This document shows positions 53,547-62,205 of a stretch of DNA of 64,000 bases, one piece after another. The DNA comes from Embleya scabrispora DSM 41855 (lineage in GTDB: Bacteria; Actinomycetota; Actinomycetes; Streptomycetales; Streptomycetaceae): NCBI RefSeq assembly GCF_000372745.1, contig NZ_KB889574.1, positions 62,001 through 126,000 of the forward strand, written 5' to 3'. The notes under the pieces are model-generated. The model was not told the DNA's origin. It did no database searches and saw nothing but the letters and a program-made list of their open reading frames with translations. Within the stretch, counting starts at the first letter, position 1. Every line of letters begins with the position of its first letter. Made by a program: the position numbers and the translations under genes.

Positions 53547-55094
53547 TCAGGACGGCCCGACCGGGCGCCCGGGCGTGTGACCCGTCAGGGCTCCGGACGA
53601 GAGTACGGGGACACCGGCCACCAGCACGTCGTCGATGCCGGCGGCGGGTCGGCGGGCGTCGCCGTAGTCGGCGAGGTCGGCCACCCGGGTCGGATCGATC
53701 ACCGCGATGTCGGCGGCCAGGCCGACCCGGAGCAGGCCCCGGTCGGTCAGCCCGAAGCGGCGGGCGGGGTGCGACGCGAGGTGCACCGCGGCCTGTTCCC
53801 AGGTCCAGTCGCCGAGTTCGACCACGTGTCGGGCGAGCAGTCGGGCGAACGCGCCCCAGCCGCGCGGGTGCGGGCTGCCGCCGATGTAGATGCCGTCCGA
53901 GCCGCCGATGTGCGCGGGGTGGCGCAGCAGCGCGCGGACCGACTCGTCGCTGTTGGTCGGCGGCTGGTCGAACACGGCGCTCGCCACCAGGTCGGTGGCG
54001 ATCAGCAGGTCGGCGCAGAACTCGGCCGGGCTCGCGCCGACCTCGGCGGCGGCGTCCACGAGGCGCCGGCCCTCGGCCCAGCGGAAGTCGGCGGCGGGCA
54101 CGTGCGCGAGGGTGATCCGGGGCCACAGGGCCGGGTCCACCCCGCCGGCCAGGAGCCGGCGGGTGGCCGGTTCGGCCAGCGCGGCGACCACCCGGTCGGG
54201 GTCGGGATCATCCAGCGCGCGCGGTAGCGCGACCATCGCCAGGATGCTGCAGCCGCGCAGGTAGGGGTACGCGTCGTAGGTGAGGTCCAGGCCCTCGGCC
54301 CGGGCCGCGTCCACCATGGCGATCAGTTCTTCGGCCGGGCCGTGGTAGTGCGAGACGTGGGTGGCCACGCCGGCGGCGCGGGCCACGTCGAGCATCTCGC
54401 CCATGGCCGGGCCGGCGGCGGCCTCGTAGCCGCGCATGTGCGAGACGTGCGGCAGGCCGCGGGCCGCGACGGGGGCGAGCAGCGCGGCCAGCTCGGCGGC
54501 GTCGGCGTAGCGGCCGGGCACGTACTCCAGGCCGGTGGACAACCCGCACGCGCCCTCGTCCAGGCCCTGTTCGACCGCCTTGGTCATCGCGGCCAGTTCG
54601 GCGGCGTCGGCGGCGCGCGCGGTGGGGCCGAGCGCGCTGTGCCGGACGGTGCCGTGCGGCACGAGGTAGGCGGTGTTGACCGCGGTGGTGCGGTCGTAGG
54701 TGGCGAGCAGGTCGGCGACCGAGACGGGGCCCTCGCCCAGGCCGGGGTGGGTGCCGTTGATCGCCGCGAAGTAGCGGGTCGCGTAGGCCAGCGCGGCGGG
54801 GGTCGCGGGGGCGTAGGACAGGCCGTCCTGGCCGAGCACGAAGGTGGTCACGCCCTGGCGCAGGGCGGCGAGCTGGACCTCGGGGTCGAGCACGGCGGCG
54901 TCGCCGTGCACGTGGGCGTCGACGAAGCCGGGCGCCACGTACCGGCCGCTCGCGTCGAGCTCGGTGTGGGCGCGTGCGCCGTCCAGCCGGCCGATCGCGG
55001 CGATCCGGTCGCCGGTGATCGCGACGTCGGCTCGGAAGGCGGGTGCGCCGGTGCCGTCGAGCACCTGCCCGCCGCGCAGCAGTACGTCGTACAT
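53547..55094 (-). CDS. N-acyl-D-amino-acid deacylase-like amidohydrolase
   Basis: This 515-residue protein starts MYDVLLRGGQVLDGTGAPAF. Metal ligands are visible in APGFVDAHVHGDA, HVSHMRG and ATHVSHYHGP. The family segment GSDGIYIGGSPHPRGWGAFA lies near residue 400. It belongs to the D-aminoacylase branch of the amidohydrolase superfamily, releasing acyl groups from N-acylated amino acids or sugar acids. As first gene of the operon with deaminase, kinase and RidA, it could deacetylate N-acetyl-D-glucosaminate; N-acyl-D-amino acids remain possible. Confidence 0.92.
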   Translation of the reverse strand: MYDVLLRGGQVLDGTGAPAFRADVAITGDRIAAIGRLDGARAHTELDASGRYVAPGFVDAHVHGDAAVLDPEVQLAALRQGVTTFVLGQDGLSYAPATPAALAYATRYFAAINGTHPGLGEGPVSVADLLATYDRTTAVNTAYLVPHGTVRHSALGPTARAADAAELAAMTKAVEQGLDEGACGLSTGLEYVPGRYADAAELAALLAPVAARGLPHVSHMRGYEAAAGPAMGEMLDVARAAGVATHVSHYHGPAEELIAMVDAARAEGLDLTYDAYPYLRGCSILAMVALPRALDDPDPDRVVAALAEPATRRLLAGGVDPALWPRITLAHVPAADFRWAEGRRLVDAAAEVGASPAEFCADLLIATDLVASAVFDQPPTNSDESVRALLRHPAHIGGSDGIYIGGSPHPRGWGAFARLLARHVVELGDWTWEQAAVHLASHPARRFGLTDRGLLRVGLAADIAVIDPTRVADLADYGDARRPAAGIDDVLVAGVPVLSSGALTGHTPGRPVGPS

Positions 55095-55150
55095 GCGCGC
55101 CCTCCCTACCCTTCGTGGTCCGCTCGTGTCCCGGGTGTCGGTGTCCCCGG

Positions 55151-55174
55151 TGTGTCGGTGTGTCGGTGTGTCGG
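55151..55174. repeat. Three tandem copies of TGTGTCGG
   Basis: Three exact 8-bp units in a row, with partial units on both sides, upstream of the amidohydrolase gene. It could be a slippage-prone stretch or a multi-site binding region. Confidence 0.7.
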
Positions 55175-55350
55175 TGCGTGGCCGACCCGGGGTCCCGGGT
55201 CGGGCCGTGTGTCGTGCGGTTTCGCCGTGTGCGGTGCCGTGTACGCGGTGTTGCCATGTACGCGCTGTTGCCGTGCGCCGGCCGCGACGGGGCGACCGAG
55301 CAGGGACGTTACGTGTCCGTGAGCGCTTGGTGCCACTTTCGCAGCACACA

Positions 55351-55367
55351 GTTTTGCAGTGCACAAC
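55351..55367. promoter_or_regulatory. Candidate IclR operator
   Basis: GTTTTGCA-G-TGCACAAC: two 8-nt arms around one central base, seven of eight positions complementary. It lies 16 nt upstream of the plus-strand -35-like box and between the divergent gene sets. Confidence 0.5.
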
Positions 55368-55552
55368 GTTCGGCGGGACGCCTTGTCGGAACGCGGCGCC
55401 GCTTTCTAACGTCCCGCTCACGCCGCACCGGATGTTTCCCCTTGCGGCCCGTTCGTGTCGATTGATGCAGACGTCCAGACGTACAGGCCGACCCTCGGGT
55501 CGCGGCATCGCCCGCGGTCGCTCCGGCCTGCCTCGCCGCAGGAGGAATTGTC

Positions 55553-56845
55553 GTGAAGATCCGGAGTTTGGCCGCCGTCGCAGTGGCCGGCATCGCGCTG
55601 GCGGCGTGCGCGCCGGGCACGGCGTCCAAGTCGAAGTCCGCCGACGAACAGACCGGCACGCTCAAGGTGTGGCTGTACGACGAGGCGAACCGCGCGCCCA
55701 AGGAGAAGGTCGTGAACGCGGCCGTCGCCGACTTCAAGGCCGCGCACCCGAAGGTGAACGTCGAGGTCGGCTACATACCGACCGACGCGGGCCCGCGCGC
55801 GGAGAAGATGAAGGGCGCGTTCAACGACCCGAACAGCGCGCCGGACGTGGTCGAGTTCGGCAACACCGACCTGTTCGGCTACGTCGCGGCCGGCGGCCTC
55901 GCGGACATCTCCGCCGACCTGGACACGTGGTCGGAGGTGGGCGACCTGCCCAAGGACCTCAAGGACACCACGCTGGTCGACGGCAAGACCTACGGTCTGC
56001 CGTGGTGGCTGGGCCTGCGCTCGCTGTACTACCGCACGGACGTGTTCACCGAGCTCGGCATCAAGCCGCCGACCTCGTACGCCGAGCTGGTCGAGGCCGC
56101 GAAGAAGGTGCGTTCGGCCAAGCCGGACATGTTCGGCATCGCGGTCGGCGGCAAGTACACCTTCGGTGGCCTGCCGTTCGTGTGGGCGGGCGGCGGCGAC
56201 ATCGCCACCCAGCAGGGCGGCAAGTACGTCGCCACGATCGATTCGCCGCAGTCGCAGGCCGGCGTCAAGGCGTACACCGACCTGTTCGGCAAGGACATCT
56301 GTCCCCCGCAGCAGTGCGCCGACCTCACCGGCGGCAAGACGGTGGAGGCTTTCGCGGCCGGCACCGCGGGCATGGCGATCCTGCCCAACTCCTCGCGCAG
56401 CGCGGTCGAGGCGGGCGTGGCCAAGGGCAAGTACGCGGTCGTCCCGCTGCCGGGCAACACCCCGGGCTCGATCGCGCCGGCCTTCTCCGGTGGCAACGAC
56501 CTCGGCGTGATGAAGTCCTCGCAGCACCGTTCGCTCGCGGTCGACTTCATGAAGATCCTGGGCGGCAAGAAGTACCAGCTCCAGATGTTCGACGCGATGG
56601 GCAACCTGCCCACGCTCGCCTCGGCGCGTGGTGACGTGGTCGCCAAGGACCCGTGGCTCAAGCCGTTCATCGACACCCTGAACGCGGGCACCAAGTTCGT
56701 GCCCAAGGACGCCGCGTGGGCCAAGATCGACGCGCAGTCCGTGGTGCCGACCATGTTCCAGAAGGTGGTCACCGGCAAGTCCGACGTCTCGGGCGCCACG
56801 GGCGAGGCCAAGACCGCGATCGACAACGCGTTCGCCGGGAAGTAG
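55553..56845 (+). CDS. Sugar ABC transporter solute-binding lipoprotein
   Basis: This 430-residue protein has a signal peptide with lipobox ALAACAP, so it is anchored at about Cys 19. It is a family 1 extracellular solute-binding protein (GTLKVWLYDEANRAPKEKVV, GLPWWLGLRSLYYRTDVFTE, AMGNLPTLAS). The GTG start at 55553 has AGGAGGA 6 nt upstream. With the permeases and GH20 enzyme behind it, the likely ligands are GlcNAc, chitobiose or related oligosaccharides, as for the Das and Ngc systems of streptomycetes. The ligand is inference. Confidence 0.93.
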   Translation: MKIRSLAAVAVAGIALAACAPGTASKSKSADEQTGTLKVWLYDEANRAPKEKVVNAAVADFKAAHPKVNVEVGYIPTDAGPRAEKMKGAFNDPNSAPDVVEFGNTDLFGYVAAGGLADISADLDTWSEVGDLPKDLKDTTLVDGKTYGLPWWLGLRSLYYRTDVFTELGIKPPTSYAELVEAAKKVRSAKPDMFGIAVGGKYTFGGLPFVWAGGGDIATQQGGKYVATIDSPQSQAGVKAYTDLFGKDICPPQQCADLTGGKTVEAFAAGTAGMAILPNSSRSAVEAGVAKGKYAVVPLPGNTPGSIAPAFSGGNDLGVMKSSQHRSLAVDFMKILGGKKYQLQMFDAMGNLPTLASARGDVVAKDPWLKPFIDTLNAGTKFVPKDAAWAKIDAQSVVPTMFQKVVTGKSDVSGATGEAKTAIDNAFAGK

Positions 56846-56849
56846 CACG

Positions 56850-57815
56850 GTGACCACGACCACCACGCCCGCGCGGGCGGACCGGCCGGCCCCGGCCCCG
56901 GTCCGCCCGCGCGGCGGCGCGAACAAGACCAAGTCCGGGCGGCGCCGTTCGTGGATGCCGCTGTGGCTGCTGCTGCCGTCCGCGGTCATCCTGATCCCGC
57001 TGTTCGGCTACCCGCTCTACCAGCTGGGCCTGCTCTCCTTTCTGGAGTTCGGGCAGCCGCAGGCGTCGGCGGGCGAGGTCGCGGAGTTCGTCGGCTTCGA
57101 CAACTACTCGACCCTGCTGGGCGACGACCAGTTCTGGGACGTGCTGTCCCAGACCGTGATCTTCGCGGCGGCCTGCGTCGTGGCCACCCTCGCGGTCGGC
57201 GCGGCCCTCGCGGTGCTGCTGACCCGGGTCGGCAAGTGGCCGCGCCTGCTGCTGCTGTTCGCCGCGCTCGGCGCGTGGGCGGCTCCGGCGATGACCGGTT
57301 CGACGGTGTGGATGTTCCTCTTCGACACCAACCTGGGGCTGGTCAACGAGGTCCTGGGCATGCAGGGCCACAACTGGTTCTACGAGAAGTGGTCCGCGTT
57401 CGCGCTGGTCGGCGTCGTGGTCGTGTGGCACTCGTTCCCGTTCGTGATGATCTCGCTGTACGCGGGCATCGAGTCGATCCCGGTCTCGGTCCTGGAGGCG
57501 GCCCGCCTGGACGGCGCGTCCACGTGGACCACCTTCCGACACGTGATGTTGCCGATCCTGCGGCCGATCCTGACCATCGTGGTGATCCAGTCGATCATCT
57601 GGGACTTCAAGGTCTTCACCCAGATCTACGTGATGACCGGGGGCGGCGGCATCGCCGGCCAGAACCTGGTCCTCAACGTGTACGCGTACCAAAAGGCGTT
57701 CGCGTCCTCGGACTACAGCCTGGGCGCGGCGATCGGCGTGCTGATGACGCTGATCCTGCTCGTCGTCACGGTCTTCTACATCCGCGCGCTGCGTCGCTCC
57801 GGGGAGGAGCTGTGA
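56850..57815 (+). CDS. Sugar ABC transporter permease (MalF type)
   Basis: This 321-residue protein has six predicted membrane spans (for example WMPLWLLLPSAVILIPLFGY). The cytoplasmic EAA loop reads VLEAARLDGASTWTTFRHVM, where the ATPase docks. A disordered Pro/Arg-rich N-terminus precedes the first span. It starts at GTG 56850, 5 nt after the binding-protein stop. Confidence 0.94.
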   Translation: MTTTTTPARADRPAPAPVRPRGGANKTKSGRRRSWMPLWLLLPSAVILIPLFGYPLYQLGLLSFLEFGQPQASAGEVAEFVGFDNYSTLLGDDQFWDVLSQTVIFAAACVVATLAVGAALAVLLTRVGKWPRLLLLFAALGAWAAPAMTGSTVWMFLFDTNLGLVNEVLGMQGHNWFYEKWSAFALVGVVVVWHSFPFVMISLYAGIESIPVSVLEAARLDGASTWTTFRHVMLPILRPILTIVVIQSIIWDFKVFTQIYVMTGGGGIAGQNLVLNVYAYQKAFASSDYSLGAAIGVLMTLILLVVTVFYIRALRRSGEEL

Positions 57816-58702
57816 ACCGTACCTCCGCTGTTCGCCCCGTCGGGCCGCGTCGCGTGAAGGGGAACCGCAAGGTGTCCCGGCGGATCGCCAACACGACGGC
57901 GATCGTGATCGCGCTGCTGACCGTGTTCCCGCTGTACTGGATGGTGCTTTCCGCGCTCAAGCCGGACGGCGAGATCAACTCGGTCGACCCGCGGCCGTGG
58001 ACGTGGCATCCCACGCTGGACAACTTCCGCGACGCGTTCGGGGTCAGCGGCTTCGGCGGCTACTTCCTCAACAGCCTGATCGTGGCGACCGTGGTGGTCG
58101 TACTCTCCGGCCTGGTCTCGTTCCTGGCCGCGGTCGCGTTGACCCGGTTCGACTTCAAGTTCCGCACCACGATCCTGGTGATGTTCCTGGTCGCCCAGAT
58201 GGTGCCGGTCGAGGCGCTGACCATCCCGCTGTTCTTCCTGGTCCGCGACATCGGCACGGTCGCGCCCGGATTCGGGCTCAGCACGCTCGGCTCGCTGATG
58301 CTGGTCAATCTGGCCTTCTCGCTGCCGTTCGCGATCTGGATGTTGCGCGGCTTCGTCAAGGCGATCCCCGAATCGCTGGAGGAGGCCGCCCGGATCGACG
58401 GCGCGAACCGGTTCACCATCCTGTGGCGGATCCTGTTCCCGCTGGTAGCGCCCGGGCTCGCGGCCACGTCGGTGTTCTCGTTCATCACCGCGTGGAACGA
58501 CTTCGTGTTCGCGAAGACGTTCATCCTGGACACCGACCACCAGACGTTGCCGGCGGCGCTGATGGTGTTCTTCAAGCCGGACGAGAACGACTGGGGCGGC
58601 ATCATGGCCGCGTCCACCCTGATGACCATTCCGGTCCTGATCTTCTTCGTGCTGGTACAGCGGCACCTGGTCTCGGGGCTCGGCGGAGCGGTGAAGGACT
58701 GA
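57812..58702 (+). CDS. Sugar ABC transporter permease (MalG type)
   Basis: This 296-residue protein has six spans, with IVIALLTVFPLYWMVLSALK near the start and the EAA loop SLEEAARIDGANRFTILWRI. The GTG start overlaps the previous gene stop (GTGA). No ATPase gene is present, so a shared MsiK-type ATPase encoded elsewhere is expected, as in other streptomycete carbohydrate importers. Confidence 0.94.
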   Translation: MNRTSAVRPVGPRRVKGNRKVSRRIANTTAIVIALLTVFPLYWMVLSALKPDGEINSVDPRPWTWHPTLDNFRDAFGVSGFGGYFLNSLIVATVVVVLSGLVSFLAAVALTRFDFKFRTTILVMFLVAQMVPVEALTIPLFFLVRDIGTVAPGFGLSTLGSLMLVNLAFSLPFAIWMLRGFVKAIPESLEEAARIDGANRFTILWRILFPLVAPGLAATSVFSFITAWNDFVFAKTFILDTDHQTLPAALMVFFKPDENDWGGIMAASTLMTIPVLIFFVLVQRHLVSGLGGAVKD

Positions 58703-58709
58703 TTCCCTC

Positions 58710-60434
58710 ATGACCACCTCCTCCTCGTCCCTGCCCTCGTCGGCCTCGCCGTCGGCTTCATCGGCTTCATCGGCTTCGTTCTCGGCAGGGTCCGTTGCGG
58801 CCGGTTCCTCCGGGACGCCGGCGGCGGTGTGTGTGGTGCCCCGGCCGGCTCGGGTCACGGCGGGCGCGGCTGCGGGGGCATTCGTGTTGACGGCGGCCAC
58901 GGGTCTGACCCATGCGCCGGAGTTGGCCGCCGAGGCCGCGTGGTTGCGCGGTGCGCTGGGCCCGGCGACCGGGTGCCTCCTGGCCCCCGGTCCGGGCATC
59001 GCGCTGCTGCTCGACCCCGACACGCTGCCGGCCGAGGGGTACCGGTTGGAGGTCACCGCCTCGACGGTCGAGTTGCGCGGCGGCTCGGCGGCCGGGGTGT
59101 TCGCGGGCCTGCAGACGCTGCGCCAGTTGTTGCCGGCGGACGCGTTCCGGCGCGCGCGGGTGAGCGTGGGCGAGTGGTCGCTGCCGGTGTGCGTGATCGA
59201 GGACGAGCCGGCCTTCGGCTGGCGCGGGGTGATGCTGGACGTGGCCCGGCACTTCCTGCCCAAGCAGGACGTGCTGCGCTTCGTGGACCTGATGGCGGTG
59301 CACCGGTTGAACGTGCTGCACCTGCATCTGACCGACGACCAGGGCTGGCGGATCGAGGTGCCGGAATGGCCCCGGCTGACCTCGGTGGGCGCGTGGCGCA
59401 CGGGCAGCATGCGTGGGTCGCGGCAGCACGAGACGTTCGACGAGCGGCCGCACGGTGGCTACTACACGGGCGACGACCTGCGCGAGATCGTCGCGTACGC
59501 GGCCGATCGGCACATCACCGTGGTGCCCGAGATCGACCTGCCGGCGCATGTACAGGCGGCGGTGGCGGCCTACCCGTCCCTCGGCGCGGTGCCGGTGGAG
59601 GGGGTGCGCACCCGGTGGGGCGGGTTGTCCGACGGGGTGCTCGCGCCGACCGAGGAGGCGCTGGGCTTCTGCCGCGACGTGCTGGCCGAAGTGTGCGCGA
59701 TCTTCCCGTCCCGGTATGTGTGCGTGGGCGGCGACGAGGTGCCGACCGGGCCGTGGGAGCGGATGGGGCATCCCGACCCGGGCTCGCTCGGCGGCTGGTT
59801 CGTGGCCGAGTTGGCCGCGATGCTGGCCGCGCACGGGCGGTTGCTGTTCGGCTGGGACGAGGTGCTGGCAGGCGGCGCGGCGGTGCCCTCGGACGCGCTG
59901 ATCGGCGGGTGGCGCGCCGAACACGGCACGATCGCGGCGGCCCGGGCCGGATTCGACGTGGTGGCGTGTCCGGACACCTCGGTGTACCTCGACTACCGCC
60001 AGGGCGAGGGCGCGGACGAGCCGATTCCGGTCGGACCGCTGCTGACGTTGGCGGACGTGTACGCGTTCCGGCCGGTGCCGTCGGCGTTGTCCGCCGCGGA
60101 GGGCGCGCGAGTACTGGGCGGGCAGGCGCAGATCTGGACCGAGCACATGGACTCGGTCCGGCGCGTCGATTACATGGCCTTCCCGAGGTTGTGCGCGTTC
60201 GCCGAGGCGGTGTGGTCCGGGCCGGGCGACTTCGCCGACTTCACGACACGGTTGACGTCGGGACATCTGGCCCGGCTGGACGCACTGGGCGTGGAGTACC
60301 GGCCGCTGGACGGCCCACATCCATGGCAAACCCGCCCGGACGCCCTCGGGTGGCCGCGGGAACGCGCGGACCGCGAGGCGGAGTTGCTGGAGCTGACGCG
60401 GGACATCCGGGGCGGGGTGGACGGCGAGGGGTGA
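58710..60434 (+). CDS. Beta-N-acetylhexosaminidase, GH20
   Basis: This 574-residue glycoside hydrolase has the catalytic Asp-Glu pair in YVCVGGDEVPTGPWE (around residue 342) and the active-site segments GWRGVMLDVARHF, HLHLTDDQGWRIE and EIDLPAHVQAA. It removes terminal GlcNAc or GalNAc from oligosaccharides. The first 36 residues are Ser/Ala low complexity with no signal peptide, so the enzyme may be cytoplasmic, acting on imported disaccharide. The start is uncertain because the ribosome-binding site is poor and a later start is possible. It is the last gene of the importer operon. Confidence 0.93.
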   Translation: MTTSSSSLPSSASPSASSASSASFSAGSVAAGSSGTPAAVCVVPRPARVTAGAAAGAFVLTAATGLTHAPELAAEAAWLRGALGPATGCLLAPGPGIALLLDPDTLPAEGYRLEVTASTVELRGGSAAGVFAGLQTLRQLLPADAFRRARVSVGEWSLPVCVIEDEPAFGWRGVMLDVARHFLPKQDVLRFVDLMAVHRLNVLHLHLTDDQGWRIEVPEWPRLTSVGAWRTGSMRGSRQHETFDERPHGGYYTGDDLREIVAYAADRHITVVPEIDLPAHVQAAVAAYPSLGAVPVEGVRTRWGGLSDGVLAPTEEALGFCRDVLAEVCAIFPSRYVCVGGDEVPTGPWERMGHPDPGSLGGWFVAELAAMLAAHGRLLFGWDEVLAGGAAVPSDALIGGWRAEHGTIAAARAGFDVVACPDTSVYLDYRQGEGADEPIPVGPLLTLADVYAFRPVPSALSAAEGARVLGGQAQIWTEHMDSVRRVDYMAFPRLCAFAEAVWSGPGDFADFTTRLTSGHLARLDALGVEYRPLDGPHPWQTRPDALGWPRERADREAELLELTRDIRGGVDGEG

Positions 60435-60612
60435 TGGGGGCTGGGGGCTGGGGCAGAGGACGTCGCGGGCGGCCTGTCGTATGCGGTCCGGTTCGAAGAC
60501 ATCTGACGCTATGTCAGTTACCGTCGGCCGGTCCTGCTTTGCTTGCTCCGCGGTCGCCGCCTGCCGGCCTTGCCGCAGGGACGATCCGTCGAGAGGTCGG
60601 GAGGCCGCCGTC

Positions 60613-61056
60613 ATGCCGTCCGGTTACCACGTGATTCCGAATCTGATCGGGCTGTACGCCGAGCGCATCGACGCCGGCGACTACGCGGGCGTGGGCGAGT
60701 TGTTCGCGCACGCGGTGATCACCGCCGAGGGCCAGGACCTGGAGGTGGCCGGTGCGGCGGGGGCGCGCGCGATGTTCGAGGCGTGGACACGCCGCTACCC
60801 CGACAACGGCACACCGCACACCCGGCACGTCACCACGAACCTGGTCCTGGACGTGGACGACGAGGTGGGCACCGGCACGTGCCGCAGCTACGTGACGGTC
60901 TTCCAAGCCCTGCCCGACTTCCCCCTCCAACCGATCTTCACCGGCCGCTACCACGACACCTTCGAACGCGCCGACGGAACATGGCGGTTCACCCGGCGCC
61001 ACATGATCACCGACTACGTCGGAGACCTGACCCACCACCTGAACCGATCGCTGTAG
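60613..61056 (+). CDS. NTF2-fold (SnoaL-like) protein
   Basis: This 147-residue protein starts MPSGYHVIPNLIGLYAERID at ATG 60613, with GGGAGG upstream. It contains GDYAGVGELFAHAVITAEGQ and, near the end, YHDTFERADGTWRFTRRHMI, the cone-shaped NTF2/SnoaL fold seen in small isomerases, dehydratases and unknown proteins. No function can be assigned. It stands alone, convergent with the Nudix gene. Confidence 0.87.
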   Translation: MPSGYHVIPNLIGLYAERIDAGDYAGVGELFAHAVITAEGQDLEVAGAAGARAMFEAWTRRYPDNGTPHTRHVTTNLVLDVDDEVGTGTCRSYVTVFQALPDFPLQPIFTGRYHDTFERADGTWRFTRRHMITDYVGDLTHHLNRSL

Positions 61057-61182
61057 GGACAACAGTCCGAACGTCCCCCCGACGACCGACCACGGCGCTC
61101 CGGCCCACAGCGCGGCCATGGCGGACGCGGCGAGCGCGACCGCTGCCGGGTGGACCGGGCGGCCGCCGAGTGGGGCCGGGCC

Positions 61183-62205
61183 CTACTCGTAAGTGATGCC
61201 CTCCGGGGGGACGTCGACTCGGCTGTCGTCGTCCAGGATCGGGACGCCGAGGCGTTCGTGGGCAATGCGCTGGGCGGCCAGCGCCTGGGGCAGGCGCGCG
61301 TCGTAGCCGTCGCCGAGGAGCGCGGCGGCGCGGCGCGGGGTGACCAGCGCGCGGCTCCACGACCAGCCCGTCGCCGGGTCGGGGGCGAGCGGGCCGAGTG
61401 CGGTGATCCGGGCGGCGCTGCGGGATCTGACGTCGCTGCCGTCCGGGTCGGACAGATAGCCCACGTGGGTGATCTTCCCGAGCACCGCGTTGGCCTCCTC
61501 GGCGACCTCGCGCGTGAGCGTCGCCAACGCGTCCGCGTCCTCGGGTTCCGCGCCGCCGCCGGGCAGCGCGTACCCGCCGTCCGGGTCACCGACCAACAGG
61601 ACCCGACCCTCGGGATCGAACAGCCACCCCGCCGCCCGGCCGACGGGTATGCCGTCCGGGATCGGCTCGTCCTCGTGCCACACCCGCTTCTTCGCCGGCC
61701 GGTACTCGCGCCCGTCGACCACATACAGGCAGGCCCCCGACGCGTACGCCTCCAACGCCGCCGAGACCCGCCGCCGCGTCGGAGCCGGGAAGCGCGGCAG
61801 TGCCTGGTCGGGGGTGAGCACGTACACCGCGTCCAGTTCGGCATCGGCCGGAGCCAGCACCGCGACCTGCTCGTCGGTCAGCGTCGGCCCGTCGAAGAGG
61901 AAGTCCAAGACGACCCGCCCGTACGTCCCCGCCGCAGTCACACACACCGCGAGCAACCGGCCGACGGTGATGTCCAGGCCCAGTTCCTCGCGCACCTCGC
62001 GTCCGGCGGCCTCGTGCGGGGTCTCCCCCGGCTCGGCCGTCCCGCCGGGAAGCTCCAGGCCGGGCTTGTAGTTGGGCTCCACCACCACGAGCCCGCCGTG
62101 CCGATCACGCAGCAGCACCCCGGCGCCCACCAGCACACCCGGCAGGGTCGCGCAGTAGTCGATCAGGTCCTGCGATACCGGTTCGTCATTGCCGTTGCCA
62201 CTCAT
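61183..62205 (-). CDS. Tandem Nudix-domain hydrolase
   Basis: This 340-residue protein has two Nudix units. The first (residues about 15-150) has a complete Nudix box, GGTAEPGETPHEAAGREVRE followed by ELG. The second (residues about 185-320) has GGGAEPEDADALATLTREVA followed by EEANA: two residues longer between the Glu and REV, and without the usual Gly. The first site is likely catalytic; the second may be weak or structural. The family hydrolyses nucleoside diphosphate derivatives. ATG 62205 is chosen; the frame extends upstream without domain features. Confidence 0.88.
   Translation of the reverse strand: MSGNGNDEPVSQDLIDYCATLPGVLVGAGVLLRDRHGGLVVVEPNYKPGLELPGGTAEPGETPHEAAGREVREELGLDITVGRLLAVCVTAAGTYGRVVLDFLFDGPTLTDEQVAVLAPADAELDAVYVLTPDQALPRFPAPTRRRVSAALEAYASGACLYVVDGREYRPAKKRVWHEDEPIPDGIPVGRAAGWLFDPEGRVLLVGDPDGGYALPGGGAEPEDADALATLTREVAEEANAVLGKITHVGYLSDPDGSDVRSRSAARITALGPLAPDPATGWSWSRALVTPRRAAALLGDGYDARLPQALAAQRIAHERLGVPILDDDSRVDVPPEGITYE

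Larger units (their letters stand above)
55095..55552. promoter_or_regulatory. Divergent promoter region of the amino-sugar locus
   Basis: 458 nt between the amidohydrolase gene and the solute-binding-protein gene. It contains a triple TGTGTCGG repeat (55151-55174), a 17-bp pseudo-palindrome (55351-55367), and on plus a promoter-like pair TTGTCG (55383-55388), 18 nt, TAACGT (55407-55412). Control by the locally encoded IclR protein is inferred. Confidence 0.55.
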
